From Symsagittifera roscoffensis (taxonomy: Eukaryota; Xenacoelomorpha; Acoela; Convolutidae): 64,000 bases of DNA. The stretch is from the NCBI RefSeq assembly GCF_963678635.1, contig NC_087071.1, positions 31,610,141-31,674,140 on the forward strand, written 5' to 3'. Both the position numbers and the translations under genes were made by a program. The notes under the pieces are model-generated. The model searched no databases. It had not been told where the DNA came from and was given only the letters and a program-made list of their open reading frames with translations. Positions 33,701 through 45,169 of this stretch are shown here, one piece after another; the first letter of the stretch is position 1; each line of letters starts with the position of its first letter.

Positions 33701-36028
33701 TTTGTCAAAGTTACAAATAGTGCGTTGATGTATTTTGAAGCTAATATTTGCTTGATATTATAAAAATAGCAAAAGTATTTGATTTTTATATAAAAAAAAC
33801 TTGAAATTAAAAATATTAAAAATTAGGAGAAGTTTGAAAAAAACTGACCTCCTTACAATTTTTCTACAACAATTAGTAAAAAAAATTTCTTGTATTTCCC
33901 TTGGAAATATTATTTTAATATAAAGAACGTACAAACTACGGTCCATTTTTTGCGAGATTTGAAATTATGAAAAAAACAGCACTTTTGTTCAACGATTAAA
34001 ACATAAATGCTGCAAGATTGGTTATTATTCTTGTGTAATTCAAAACTGTAATGAATTGGCTTCAAGATGGTTAAATATTTCAAACGGACTTGAAAATTAA
34101 AAAAAGCGTTGAAGATTTTTTTAAATTACTTCTTCACTTTTCAATTTATTAAATGAATCTACTAAGTGTCGACATAGGAAATGAACACATATTTTAAAAC
34201 AAGTTTGTCTTTTAATTTAAAGAAAATCGTTAAAACTTGATTATTTTTGTATTCAGTAAATTTGAGAACGTTTTTCTCCAGCTGGAAATAAGAGTTTTGT
34301 ATCATATTCGAAAATTTTGGTGAGCTCGGTCAAAAAAATTGAAACAGAACATTTTTAAACATGGCAGCTAGAGTGGCTCTAAATTGTCAGAAACGGAACA
34401 ACAAAGGATTTGCAAACTCAATAAAACTTTTACGTTTTGAAAATTGAAAAAAAAGTCAGTTTTTTGTTTGCTTAATAATTTTATGAAGAATTAGATGAGA
34501 ATATGCACTTAAAGCAATTAAGAGCTATTTTGACTAATTATAACAGTACTTTTGATTTGATGAAATCTTAAATAAATATTGCGACATTCAGCTACCTACT
34601 TGAAAAAATGTAATTGAGTGACATTGCAAGTAGGGAAAAACTCCGTTTTGCCTCTTTTGAAATAAAAACGCCATGAGACAGCTTCAATGCATTTGTGAAG
34701 AATTTTAAAAAATCGAAGAGCTCAGATTTTGTCGTTTTGAGAGATTTCTTCTTATCTTAAAACTAATACATTTGTTCTCATTTTAATTTTTGTTATCTTT
34801 GCTTGACAAGAAAAAGCTTCTCCAAGTGGCATCGCAGTGAGTGAGCATTGGCACCCCGAGCCGATATCTGCTGGATGTTTTTTTCCGAGCAGAGTTCCTT
34901 AACAAAAGTTTACGGTACACATGTCAGACCGTCTTTGTAAATTAATTTTTGTAAATTAAGCAAAAAATGTGGGCAGTATTCTAAATTGAGCCAGGAAAAT
35001 GTAGAAAAATTGAACGAAAACTGCTGACTTTATAACTTATGGCGTATTAGGACAAAATCGTTCGTAAAATGACATCTTTTTTGCAACAAAAAAATAACTG
35101 GAAACAATTCAAATTATTTACTTGTTTATGGAACCAACGAAATTAACTTTATAAGCAATTTACATGAAAGTGATTGCGATTCAGGTTTTGATGGCAGAAA
35201 AAGCTTGCAAAACCCCTTGAATAGGTTTCATTGACATTTGTACACTTCTTTTTCTTAATTGTTGCATTCTTTTGTGCACCAGTTTGTTTTGCAACAAAAT
35301 ATTGTGCACGAACACTTTTGCAAATAGAACTACTTTTGCCTGTCAGTTTTTGATAATAATCAGGCTTCATGAGTGTCGCAACAACCAAAAGCAATCAACA
35401 TCAATAACTATAATTTAAAAAGTTTTGAAACTTCTTCTTGGCAGCTTTGTTCTTGGCAGGAGGAAAAATTTTGGTGTAGTTTCCCTAAATCGCATAAATA
35501 AAGTTGTTCAAGTTTTCTTTGTCAAAAATCAAGTTTTACGGTTTGAGATCTTTATCCAAGCAGTAAACAGATTCTAAAGCAGAGTTCAAAACTAATATAT
35601 ATTAAAATTTGATGATTATTCGAGCCGAACTATTTCAATGCAAATTTTAAACTAAAATGCTTGGTTTTTTACTCCAATGTTCTTTTTGGGTTATAGCGTT
35701 TTAAAATGTTCGTTTTCTTTGATATGGTTAGGAGTTTGTCCTAGTCAAAGACATTACCGTATAAGTAAAAAAAGCTAGAGACATAATAGATAATAGTGAC
35801 GTCGAGGTTTTCCATGTTGGGATTTTTTCCAGCACAACTTTTCTTGAAAAGACATGTTGAAGTTTTGTTCAAGAGTTCAAGATTGGATCATTAAAATACT
35901 TTTTTGCTTCGTTGAACCGTTCTAACTGTTTCGTTTGTTAGACGGGCGAACAAAGACTTGGCTAATTGGTTTGTTTCTATTGAGCAAACTGAGCTCAATT
36001 TCTGTGAAATTTACAAATAAAGCTTCTG
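30769..36028. other. Gene-free AT-rich DNA downstream of MED21 (copy B)
   Basis: No gene recognised. The region contains the 129-bp block at 32491-32619 that is absent from copy A, and internal module repeats near 32800-32950 and 35260-35400. Confidence 0.6.
32491..32619. other. 129-bp block deleted from copy A
   Basis: The block is bounded by TGACAT at both ends; copy A has a single TGACAT (10561). A related sequence with the block still present occurs in the diverged paralogous stretch near 37870-38035, so presence is ancestral and copy A carries a microhomology deletion. Confidence 0.75.
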
Positions 36029-36957
36029 TGTATATAGGAGAATAATCTTGAAGTTATACTATTTTTAACAACCGAAAAATTGTGTCTTCATACAAAAGAA
36101 ATAAGCAAGAAGGAAGAAGGCAAGAAAAGCAAAATCTGCTGCAGCAAAGTTTTTGGTCTAATAGATCAAATCTGTCAAAGAAAGACATGTTTTTGCATGA
36201 GTAATTAAAAAAGCTTCCGAAAATAATTGAAATTGTTCACTTGTTCTTTGAAAGTAATGATTCAATTTTAGAATTGAATTACCCAACAGCGACTGCTATT
36301 CAATTTCTGATTGCAAAAACATTTCAGAAACCCATGATAAATGTACAGGCCCATTTTTAAAATGCTGGACTTATTGTGCACGAAATGGTTTGCAATTAAA
36401 TATTGAACACGAACACGTTTGCAAATATAACTAATTTTTGCATTTCGTTTGCCGTAAATAATCAGGCTTCAGGAATATCCTTTCAATAGCAGAATTGGAA
36501 AAAATTAGGTTTTTTGAGTTATTAATGCGGAATTTGATAGTTGAATACTATGAAAACAATGTAGTTTTTTTCCTTAGTAGGAAGAAGAGGTTTGGTGTAG
36601 TTTTTTAAATCTCAAAACTAAAATTGCTCAAAATTTACACTCTACCACTTTTTGGTTTGAAGATATCATTGCTAACGTAAAGATTTTCTAAAGCACAACG
36701 TATAAATAGGAAGACTGCACGGGTTTTGTTTAGGAAAAACGCATTCCTAGTGGAAAATAGAATACGAAATAATTTTCGGTTTTGTGTAAGTATTTAAAAT
36801 GGCAGCATTTTTGCCGCGCTTTTTCGATATTCTGCGAAGATTTTGAACAGTTTAACTTTAACAAATTGAAAATTTTCGAGAATCTTTTTGTTCAAAATTA
36901 GCGCCTTCTCTTTGAAATTAAGTAGATTTGGTTTTTTGGAATCATTTCAAAATTTTT

Positions 36958-36959
<2 letters not shown>

Positions 36960-37012
<53 letters not shown>
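36960..37012. repeat. (TA)n microsatellite
   Basis: An uninterrupted AT dinucleotide run of about 53 bases. It creates a spurious Ile/Tyr-rich open frame. Confidence 0.97.
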
Positions 37013-37016
<4 letters not shown>

Positions 37017-39771
37017 GTAATACTGCATGAAAATTTTACTCCTTCCAATGTTTCATTTGCTCTTCTCAGATTGTCATTAGTGCTCTTGAAAATCTTAAGG
37101 ATTAAAAACTGACCAAATCGTACCAGATGATGCTGTTGTTACAGTTAATATAAGAAATGTGTTTATTAGGTGGTCCAAAGCCCTTTAAAAGCAGTCAGTT
37201 TTTCTTGTATCTGCGTGCTGTTTGTGTAGTCATATATCAATTTCTCTTATGTCAAGAAAGCTTGTTTCTGGCTTCTTTAGCATTTTTAAGTGAAGCGCTT
37301 CCCTGGAGCAACAGCAAACAACAGGTGCCCAGGGACTTTAGAATGACTATGAAAAATTAGAGCTTTGAAAAAGTTATCGTTGTATTGCTTATTGCTGCAT
37401 TTAAGACAATTTTAGTTTTTTCTACCAGATGTAATGCTTGATCACAAACTCATGGTATCATTCAACTTTAATCATAATGCGAAGTTACTTTTTTGCTTAA
37501 ATTTGTCAACCCAACAAAAATAATCCAAAAAATGCAAATAAAATTTGGACCGGAAAATTTTTGATCGAAATAATTTGTATTTACAGAAAAGTATTTATGA
37601 GTAACATCAACAAAAAATTGTCTGCAAAGGTCTAAAATTTTTAACGCTAAAGTTGAAGGTTTTTGTTGCGCAGAATTAGTTTCTCGAACAGTTTTTGCAA
37701 TTTCAAGCACAATAATTAATTCCTGTGACATAAAACATATAAAAAATAACATTAAAAATTTCGTCTCGTTTAACATTTCTGCAGAATTCAATCGAGGCGA
37801 AAATTTTCCCGCAATTGAATTCCCGGTGGGCACTACGAGCCAATAACTGTCAAAATTTTTTTGAACAGTTCATTGTTTAACAAATATGTAACACGCATGA
37901 GATTGCTTGTATGTAAAACGTTTTTCACAATTAAACAAGAAAACAGTAGGCAGTTATTCTCATTTACAAAACAAACTCTTGCATCGTAAAACATGATATA
38001 ATAGGACTCAATCTCTCTCATTATGACATTTTGTTTGCCTGAGAGCATTCAAACCAATATAAAAGTAATTGTAATTGTTCACTCATGGTTTGTTTTTTTA
38101 GCCGTTATCATTTTAAAGTGTTTATCTAGAGAAGATTAGACTTCGAGCAACAGCATACAGCGCGCCCAATGATTGTAGAAAAACAAAAAAAGGTGCTTTG
38201 AAAACATTTTTGTTGTATTGCTTATTGCTGCATTTAAGGTAATTTTAGTTTTTTTAAATCAGATATACTGCTTGATCACAAAGTCATGGTATCAATCCAC
38301 ATTATTAACCTTAATCCAAAGTTACTTTTTTGCCTAAATTTGTCAACTCATTTAAAAAATTAATCCAAAAAATGCCAATAAAAATTGAACAAGAAAATTT
38401 TTTAATCTTAATAACTTAATTTAAAGATAAGTTTCTGCAAAAAAAACAGAAAAGTACTTAAGAGTAATATCAATAAAAAAATGTCTGCAAAAGCCTACAA
38501 TTCTTAACGCTAAAAGTTTTTCGTTGGGCAGAATTGTTTTCATGATTAGTTTCTGCAAGTTTAGAAGCACAGCAAGTCATTCCGTTGACATATTTTTACC
38601 TGAGAACATACAAACCAATTTAAAAGTACTTGTAATTGTTCACTGGTTCTTTGAAACTCAAGATTAATTTTTCCATAAGACTTTAAGACCACTGAAACAG
38701 ATGTTTTTGACAATTTTACAGTTCTTTTTCTCAAATGCTGCAATTTTTGCGAGCCAGATTGTTATCAATTAAATATAGTCGTTTGCAATTAGAAAAATAA
38801 AACTAATTTTTCCGCGTCATTTTCCGTTAATTTTTAAGCTGCAGGGGTTTCGTATCAATCAATAGTCAGTGTACATCGTTAATGAGAGTTAGAGCTTCTT
38901 TTTAGTAGTTTTTTCTAAGTAAGAAGAAAGGGTTGGTGTAGTTTCTTTTAATCTCATAATTCAATTTTCTCACTTTTTTACTACATCGATCTACAGTTTG
39001 AGGTATTTTTCGAAGTTGTAAAGTTTATCATAGGCACAATGCATACTTCCTCGAGATTGCCGTGATAAATAATTTGCATTGATGTGTCAAGGCCAAATTA
39101 TTTAGATATCATTTCAATCTAATAATCTTCAAATTTAAACTACAAGCATTTTTAATTTCTGTGCAATTACTACTTACTGTTCTTAGCAACTCTACTCAAT
39201 TTGCTTGGTTTTTGGTTTTTCAAAATCATTTTTTGTGGCATTTTGGGTTTTTACATAGTTTGTAAAAAATAACCCACTTTCTTTGACTTTTTTCAAGTTT
39301 TACAAATTATGATCAATTGATTGTCAAATTTTTCAGCGACCCTGAACTCTGGTGCCCCAGGGGAGTAGGTATTCTATTTACCCCAAATCCTTGTTGGGCC
39401 GTTTTTGTGAAATTTCGGGATAGTTGGTTGTTTTTGGATTTTGCTTAGTTTAATTTAAACACAGGGTAATTGATACATATTTCCTTCTAAAGTAAGCAAT
39501 TTAAAACGTTCGTGTAAATTTATCTATTCAGGGAACTACTTTCGGGTCAAAGACGCGCGGTTGCGTAAACTTTAAATGAAGCTAGAGAAAACAGGCTGAT
39601 TTAGAAGATCCCCATGCTAGCTGTTTTTAAGCATAGCTGAGCCTAAAAGACAGGATTGAAACATTTGAATGTATGAAGATTGGATCCTTAGTTTTCCTGT
39701 TGCTTTTCGGAACCCTTCCAACTGATTGATTTGTTTCTGCCGGCCAAACAAAGGCCTCACTGCTGTGCAAT

Positions 39772-40060
39772 CAGGGGCGGTATTAGGGGGGTGGGGGGCG
39801 GACGCTCCTTCTCAGGGATTCGACCCCCTGCCGACCCAAAGGGTCCCCCTTGGTACTTTTTAAGAAATCCATTTTTGGCAGATCGACCCTAAAAATTTCG
39901 GCGCCAATATATACTCATTTTGAGGGGAAGCGCGTGCCAAAAAAAGGCAATTTTTTTGTCAAAATTTTCTAAGAAGTGCCCAAAAACGGCTTTTTTGACC
40001 TGTTTTTCAAAAATTTGCCTGCGGCGCAGAAAATTGGGCCAAAACAGCGTCTTTTTAGTG
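39772..40060. mobile_element. 3'-truncated hAT-type MITE
   Basis: It begins with CAGGGGCGG and follows the 6750/28665 elements to about two thirds of their length, then stops at '..ctttttagtgc' and resumes flanking DNA with 'aatcaaag'. GTGCAAT occurs on both sides, as a remnant target duplication. The right end was probably lost by recombination between AGTGC in the element and GTGC in the target duplication. Confidence 0.75.
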
Positions 40061-40090
40061 CAATCAAAGATTGTCAAACTTACAAATAGT

Positions 40091-41064
40091 GCGTTTTTTT
40101 TTCAATCAATCTTTGCTTGATATATAAAAAAAGTTTTTTAATATACAAAAAAAGCGAAATTTTTGTCTTTATATATAAAAAATTAAATGAAAAATATGAA
40201 AAAACTATGAAAATTTTCCACAGCATAAAACGATTTTTTTTAACTCGAAGAACCACCAAAGTAGTGAGGTTTATCCAATTGAGCAATCATCACCCATTGT
40301 TTCACTCTATCAAGGCTTGGAAATGAGCTAATTACTGCAAAAATTATTTTGGTAGCTGAAGGAATTTATCAGCTGGATACGATCCAACAATTTATTTGAA
40401 CCTCATTTCAGGAAAATCTTCAATAAGCTCTACATGGGCAGTAATATCCATCTTTGCAATATTTTTTTGATTTAACTCTAAAAACAAAAAAAAGATCACG
40501 TGATGGTATAATTTAAGAAATGTAAAATGTAAGATCATTAAAAAATCTCAGCATGATGACTTAAGTGCATATAGGTACTGAATCGTCAAAACCCATAAAC
40601 ATGCTTTATATACAAGACAAAGATTGCTAAGCACTGCTTTACAGTCTGTATTGTATAAAATTGTCGGTTTTTCAACAATGCAGCATTCGTTTTCTGTTTT
40701 GTCTTGTGGTCTAGATTAAAACAACTACTGAAAACAGTCCCCAAAAATTGCAAATTGATCAATCTTTTCTGAGAGATAAAACATTTAGCGACTGTTCCGA
40801 ATTTTTCCAATTGCATATTTTCTAGTCATTTACTGAAGACTATGTTCGGATTTTTCGAAAGTTTTTGCTCAATTACATTGCTTTCATTGTTGTAACATAG
40901 AGGCATCGTTGTAACAAAATTGGATCTAATTTAGAATTGCTCCCCGAATAATTCTGAGTTCTCTTAAATGAAACTGCTAACAGTAAAAAGGATTTGTATG
41001 AAAAGATCCCGCACTAGCTGAAAATGTACTCAATGCAACTGATATTCTTCTGCAAATGATACAT
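40091..41064. other. Intergenic AT-rich DNA, nothing recognised
   Basis: No exon, RNA gene or repeat boundary is convincing; short frames on both strands (40080-40326) are K/F/I-rich by composition. Confidence 0.5.
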
Positions 41065-41170
41065 TAAAATTATAGTCTATGTATAACATGGCTAAAATAT
41101 AAAAAACGGACATGTCAGAATCAAAAGTATTCCCAAATGGAAATTTTATAACCATGAAAGAACAAAAAAG
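41065..41170 (+). repeat. Left pLTR-like direct repeat of the Penelope-like element
   Basis: About 105 bases beginning 'taaaattatagtctatgtat' match 44116-44219 with scattered differences. Penelope-like elements are typically flanked by such direct or pseudo-LTR repeats. The right copy overlaps the last codons of the element's ORF. Confidence 0.75.
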
Positions 41171-41180
41171 AAAAGGAAAT

Positions 41181-41312
41181 ATCAGAAACTTACATGAAAA
41201 TGGAACCGGTAACCTTATCTCTAGAAGGAAGAGACTACCAGAGAGTATCAGAAACTTACATGAAAATGAAACCGGTAACCTTATCTCTAGAAGGAAGAGA
41301 CTATCGGAGAGT
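41181..41312 (+). repeat. Two 66-bp tandem units in the element leader
   Basis: Units 41181-41246 and 41247-41312 differ at about three positions. The period is a multiple of three, so a 22-residue peptide is repeated in the local open frame, but no domain is recognised. Confidence 0.8.
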
Positions 41313-41969
41313 ATCTCCAACTGCACCAGTCAAGTGAATTGGAACTGAAGTCACTACGGGTTGTGCTGTCCCATCGAGACCACCTGCCAGGCGTTTTCTC
41401 AAAGATACGGGCCCAGACCAACAAACAATCGCAGGGACGTCGCAGGGCAAAGGCTGGGGACCTTCAACCGGAGCCGAACGACCAATAAGTGGTAAGATAT
41501 TGTTTAGGCTGTTTTTTCTTTGCTGCGTGCCACATGAGTTTAAGTGCTCGTGGCCTGCAAAGAAGAGTTGGCCGCAATTTTGCTGCCACCACCACTCCTT
41601 AGTTTGGTTCTGAAAAGAAAACTCACTTGGAAACTTGTGTTAGATTATTTAAAACATTTTAATGATTTTAATAGCACTTTCCTGAGAATAAAATTTCTGA
41701 AAAAATGTCTCGATAACGACGTTATACCCGATTTTTTACGGTTTCGGTTTCAGATAACGGTGTTTCAATTGAGACTCTTGAGATCTGAGATAATCTAGGC
41801 AAATTATGATAGGGCCAAGGCATCGGCTAACCTAGCAAAAGCAAGGGAGGTAGTGAGAAGGGGTATAGAAGAGAAGTGGTGGCCTTCGGTATTTTTCTAT
41901 CTGAACCTGCAAGCAAGGTGAAGTGTCAATAACCTGATAAGCCGACACAAGAAAAAGCTTGAAAATCTT

Positions 41970-42868
41970 TTGGAAAAACAGGATAGACCATTAAAAAACT
42001 TGGATGAAAGGTCAGTTAGAATTTTAGATGAAGTGGTTTTACCGCTTTGGGTGCGGCAAGTCTTAAGTTTTGGACCAAAGCATCCGGTACGAGACAAATT
42101 CAATGAATTTCACTTCCTTGCGGACATTGACAGTTTTTTGTCTGAATTGAAGTTAATTAGATTACCCAGAGAAAAACTATGTGAGATTGAAGCAGCTGCA
42201 AAGAGATATGCTAAGAATGTGAAAGAGACCCCCTCTGACAAAGGTATTGAAAAAGCCAGAAAGTATATGAAGGACAACGGTATTTTGGCAGTGCTGTGTG
42301 ATAAGGGCGTGGGTTTTTGTGTAATGAAAAAGGAGACATATGAGAAAAAACTGAAACAATTATTACAGGCAGAACAATTTAGTGAGAGGAAGAATCTGAC
42401 AGACAGCGTGATCTTGAAAATTGAAAAAGACATAAGCAAGGAATTACTCGCCATGAAAAAGAAGGACGAGATTAGTGAAGCGCTGTATACTACTTTGAGA
42501 TCAACGGGGGCACAGCCTGCTAGGCTGTACGGATTAGCAAAATTACATAAACAAGGCACACCACTTCGTCCCGTCCTTTCTTTACCTCTTAGCTCAGATG
42601 ACAACCTAAATAAAACATTGGCAATTTACTTTGGTGAAATTGAGGGGGCAAACATAGAAACGAACACTCAAATGGCCAGGGAGATCTTGGAGAAAACTGA
42701 ACTGGACTCTGATGAGAGTATAATCTCCCTTGATGTAATGAGAGTTTGTACACTAATGTCCCGCTCAAGGAAGCGGTTGAAATAGCCCTGAGGAGATTAT
42801 ATGAGCAAGTCAACCCTCCGGAAACATCTCGCAAGACTATGAAAAGAACTGATGAATTTGGCAGTGAG
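41970..42868 (+). pseudogene. PLE reverse transcriptase, N-terminal half
   Basis: The frame 41970-42785 holds the RT fingers/palm segment, including ARLYGLAKLHKQGTPLRPV, which is diagnostic for Penelope RT, and ends at LDSDESIISLDV (motif A). The next residues (SLYTNVPLKEA) are read only in another frame from about 42743 to the TAA at 42868, so a frameshift lies just after motif A. Confidence 0.8.
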
Positions 42869-42923
42869 TAAAGTACACTTTAAATGCAATGGTTTGTGGT
42901 AGGTACAAAAAGACGGTTTAGCA

Positions 42924-43385
42924 ATGGGCACCTCCCTTGCAGTAATACTGGCCAATTTATGGCTCAAAGAATACCAACCTGCATTAAAGAAAGGACTACC
43001 AAAAGTGACTGTGCCAAATGAGGGTAACAAGGAGGTCTGTCCTGGATGTCAGAAAAAGGTGACATATCGGACTAAAGGGGTAGAATGCGAAGCTTGTTCG
43101 AATTGGTACCACTTAGGGTGTGGTAACATATGGGAATCTGAATACGCAGACGTCGCTGAAATAGTATGGTATTGCATTGCATGTAAAAAACAACAGGAAG
43201 CAGATCGGGACGACATAATTAGAATTGTCAAGGGCGATCCTGGGTTAGTTATCGAGGCTGCCAGTAAGTTAAATCCAAACTTGCAGTTCACTATAGAAGA
43301 ACTTGATAGTAACGGTAATTTGGCCTTTTTGAATTTAACTGTCAACTTGGACTCAGGAAAAAAGGTCACATGTGGGTGGTACTAA
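42924..43385 (+). pseudogene. PLE RT motif B, PHD finger and thumb
   Basis: It starts inside motif B (MGTSLAVILANLW). A C4HC3 PHD-like finger follows (CPGC at 43038-43049, then CEAC, HLGC and CIAC), placed between RT motif B and the expected motif C. Motif C should read Y/F-x-DD; here the two Asp are present but preceded by D and R (DRDD, 43203-43214), so the polymerase site is altered. The frame stops at TAA (43383-43385), inside the conserved segment after CGWY. Confidence 0.75.
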
Positions 43386-43688
43386 AAACACACTGATACC
43401 GGCACCATTCTAAAATTCAGAGGTTGCGCACCTTTGCAGTACAAAAAAAAACGTTATTGAAGGGACGGTTCGTAGGTTTTTCAGAAGTACTTCAACATGG
43501 GAAAGTTTTGACCAGGAATTGGAAAAAAAATCGGAAAAAATGGATTGAAAATCAATATCCGAAAAGTTGGTCGGACAGGGTAGTGTTTGAAACTCTTAAC
43601 AAGATCATTGAGGGAAAGAAAAATTTAGAGGTGAAGGCATCAGAACCGATAAATGATAAATGGTTAAAGGACTCACCCCCTTTTTACA

Positions 43689-44126
43689 ATGCAATATCGA
43701 GGCAATCTATCTCAACTGGTAGCTTTAAAGGTTCGACAAATATCCGGGGCACAAATAATTTTCACAACAAGAAAATTGAAAACATGCTTACCATCTCTAG
43801 AAACTTCCTTTGCTCGTGAACTGAGATTCAAAGTGGTGTACAAGCTTACATGTAGTGGATGTAACTCCACCTATGTCGGCCAGACAGTCCGACATTTAGC
43901 CACGAGGGTCGATGAACATCGCAAAGGGGACTCCCCAGTAGGGCAACAATTGTTAGAATGTAATAAGGAGGTAGGCGGTACTACTGAGCTGAAGTCAGAG
44001 ATTATAGACCAAACAGCCAACACTCATAAGCTACTGAAACTAGATGACTTGCATATTTGGAGGGAGAGGCCGAGGATCAACACACGCGATGAGTTCAGGA
44101 GCCAAGAATTAACACTAAAATTATAG
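43689..44126 (+). pseudogene. PLE GIY-YIG endonuclease domain
   Basis: VVYKLTCSGCNSTYVGQT matches the GIY-YIG core (here VYK...YVG), followed by the conserved Arg helix (RHLATRVDEH) and a downstream Glu-containing stretch. The CxxC within the core is typical of Penelope nucleases. This C-terminal domain is open to its stop, which lies inside the right pLTR-like repeat. Confidence 0.85.
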
Positions 44127-44219
44127 TCTATGTATAACATGGCTAAAAGTTAAAAAACTGACATGAAAGAATCAAAAATATTCCTAAATCGAAATTTTAT
44201 AACCACGAAAAACTAAAAA
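44116..44219 (+). repeat. Right pLTR-like direct repeat of the Penelope-like element
   Basis: Partner of 41065-41170; it starts in the last codons of the GIY-YIG ORF and includes its TAG stop. Confidence 0.75.
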
Positions 44220-44479
44220 ATCTCAGCAATTTGCAGGAAAAAGTTATTCATGATTACGTAATTGATTATGTAATTACAGTTGTTCGAATTTGATTGGTTA
44301 TAAAGTTTCAGAGCATTTTTAGACATGTTTCTCATTTTTCAGATCTTTGATCGTTTTGTAAATATTGTTAAAAAAATTCAATCCTGATGCTGCACAAAAT
44401 GTGCGAAAACGTTTGAATTAACGTTTTAAATTTCTTATATCAGTTTATTTTGTTATTTTCGAATTTCACGGTGCCGCCG

Positions 44480-44571
44480 ACCCTAGCACTGAGTTTTTTT
44501 TCTAAAAAAGCTCTGTAAGAACTTGAAGCCATAAGCCGAGGAAACCAGGGCAGGTAGCTTTTTTAAGCAGG
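44480..44571 (+). mobile_element. Fragment of the LINE 3' end
   Basis: The stretch 'ctgtaagaactt..gaggaaaccagggcaggtagctttttta' parallels 47850-47935 in the LINE downstream, with many substitutions and an internal stop. It is an old 5'-truncated copy of the same family. Confidence 0.6.
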
Positions 44572-44890
44572 TTGCGGAGGACCGACCGTTTAGCAGACCA
44601 ATCTATCTTTTAGCATGAAAAGAGAAAAATGAGTCTTTTAGCAGACCAACATAATAAAGTGATGGATGATTGATTGACAGACTGAAAAAGACGCTCACAG
44701 TCTGGGGCCAAGCTTCACCAAATCAGAAAATTAGCTCGCAATTTGTCAACAAGAGTATCCACTTCAAAAACACAACATTCTCAATTAGCGGAAAAACAAA
44801 GGTTTACGCGCACAATAACACAAGTTTGAACTAACATTTAAATTTCTTATTGGTTTATCATGTATATCGTGTCTTTATATACCCTCTTAC

Positions 44891-45135
44891 CTTCCGACTA
44901 GATGTGGTAGTCTTAATAGCTTCTTTTTCCACACTGTTTCCTTGCCCGCTTTCTGCTTAGAATGAGATCTGAATTTCGACCGAGTAGACTTCTGCTTGTC
45001 ACGCCGCTCTTTACTTCTGCTGCGACTCCTGGCACAATGACTAACTTTTAAATTAACCCAAGAAATGAGATCTGGATTTCGACCGAGGAGACTTCTGCTT
45101 GTCACGACGCTCTTTACTTCTGCTGCGACTCCTGG
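44891..45135 (-). CDS. Putative RS-domain exon (partial, minus strand)
   Basis: Read on the minus strand, an acceptor-like TTGTGCCAG is followed by about 140 bases coding SRSRSKERRDKQKSTRSK.. and on to a consensus donor AG|GTAAGA at 44891/44890. RS dipeptides suggest an SR-type splicing regulator. The acceptor plus the first 70 bases of the exon are present twice (103-bp tandem units). No other exon of the gene is evident in the window, so it may be a retained pseudo-exon. Confidence 0.35.
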
Positions 45136-45169
45136 CACAATGACTAACTTTTAAATTAAAAAGTTAGTC
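44961..45169. repeat. 103-bp tandem duplication plus terminal inverted repeat
   Basis: Units begin at 44961 and 45064 with the same AATGAGATCT and differ at a few positions. The array ends in an inverted repeat with arms GACTAACTTTT and AAAAGTTAGTC (45142-45169). Confidence 0.85.

Larger units (their letters stand above)
21968..36028. repeat. Copy B of the ~14-kb duplication
   Basis: This is the partner of 1-13979. It is physically continuous with XAB2 exons 1-7 and so is the copy that completes the gene. At its right end (after AGCTTCTG) the sequence runs on into unique DNA, while copy A stops at the N gap. Confidence 0.93.
36360..40090. repeat. Older, diverged copy of the 31.4-33.7 kb region
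   Basis: Collinear similarity with copy B is visible at many points: 36716 with 31456 ('actgcacgggtttt'), 37175 with 31938 ('aaagccctttaaaagcagtcag'-like), 38605 with 32632, 38940 with 33000, 39470 with 33405 and 39615 with 33533. Divergence is much higher than between copies A and B. A stretch is itself doubled: about 37370-37735 resembles 38204-38590. This shows at least three rounds of local duplication. Confidence 0.75.
41544..44126 (+). mobile_element. Penelope-like retroelement ORF (decayed): RT, inserted PHD finger, GIY-YIG
   Basis: One ancestral ORF, mainly in one frame, is broken by in-frame stops (TAG ending at 41798, TGA at 41919-41921, TAA ending at 43385) and by frameshifts near 42735, 42870-42900, around 43440 and about 43690. 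Order: N-terminal helical region (KCLDNDVIPDFLRFR), a block with EEKWWPSVFLYLNLQ, RT palm motifs (YGLAKLHK...PLRPVLS, then GLAMGTSLAVILANLW), a PHD-type finger, RT thumb (FTIEELDSNGNLAFLNLTVN), and a GIY-YIG nuclease. Penelope-like elements prime at exposed ends and cut target DNA with GIY-YIG. With this many breaks it cannot be autonomous. Confidence 0.88.

Noticed and set aside
36888-37112. Ile/Tyr repeat protein
   Set aside because: Produced by translation of the (TA)n microsatellite.
41181-41312. CRISPR-like array
   Set aside because: Only two adjacent 66-bp units without spacers, in animal DNA; a simple tandem duplication.
42110-42604. 164-codon minus-strand frame opposite the Penelope RT
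   Set aside because: Antisense shadow of the RT ORF.
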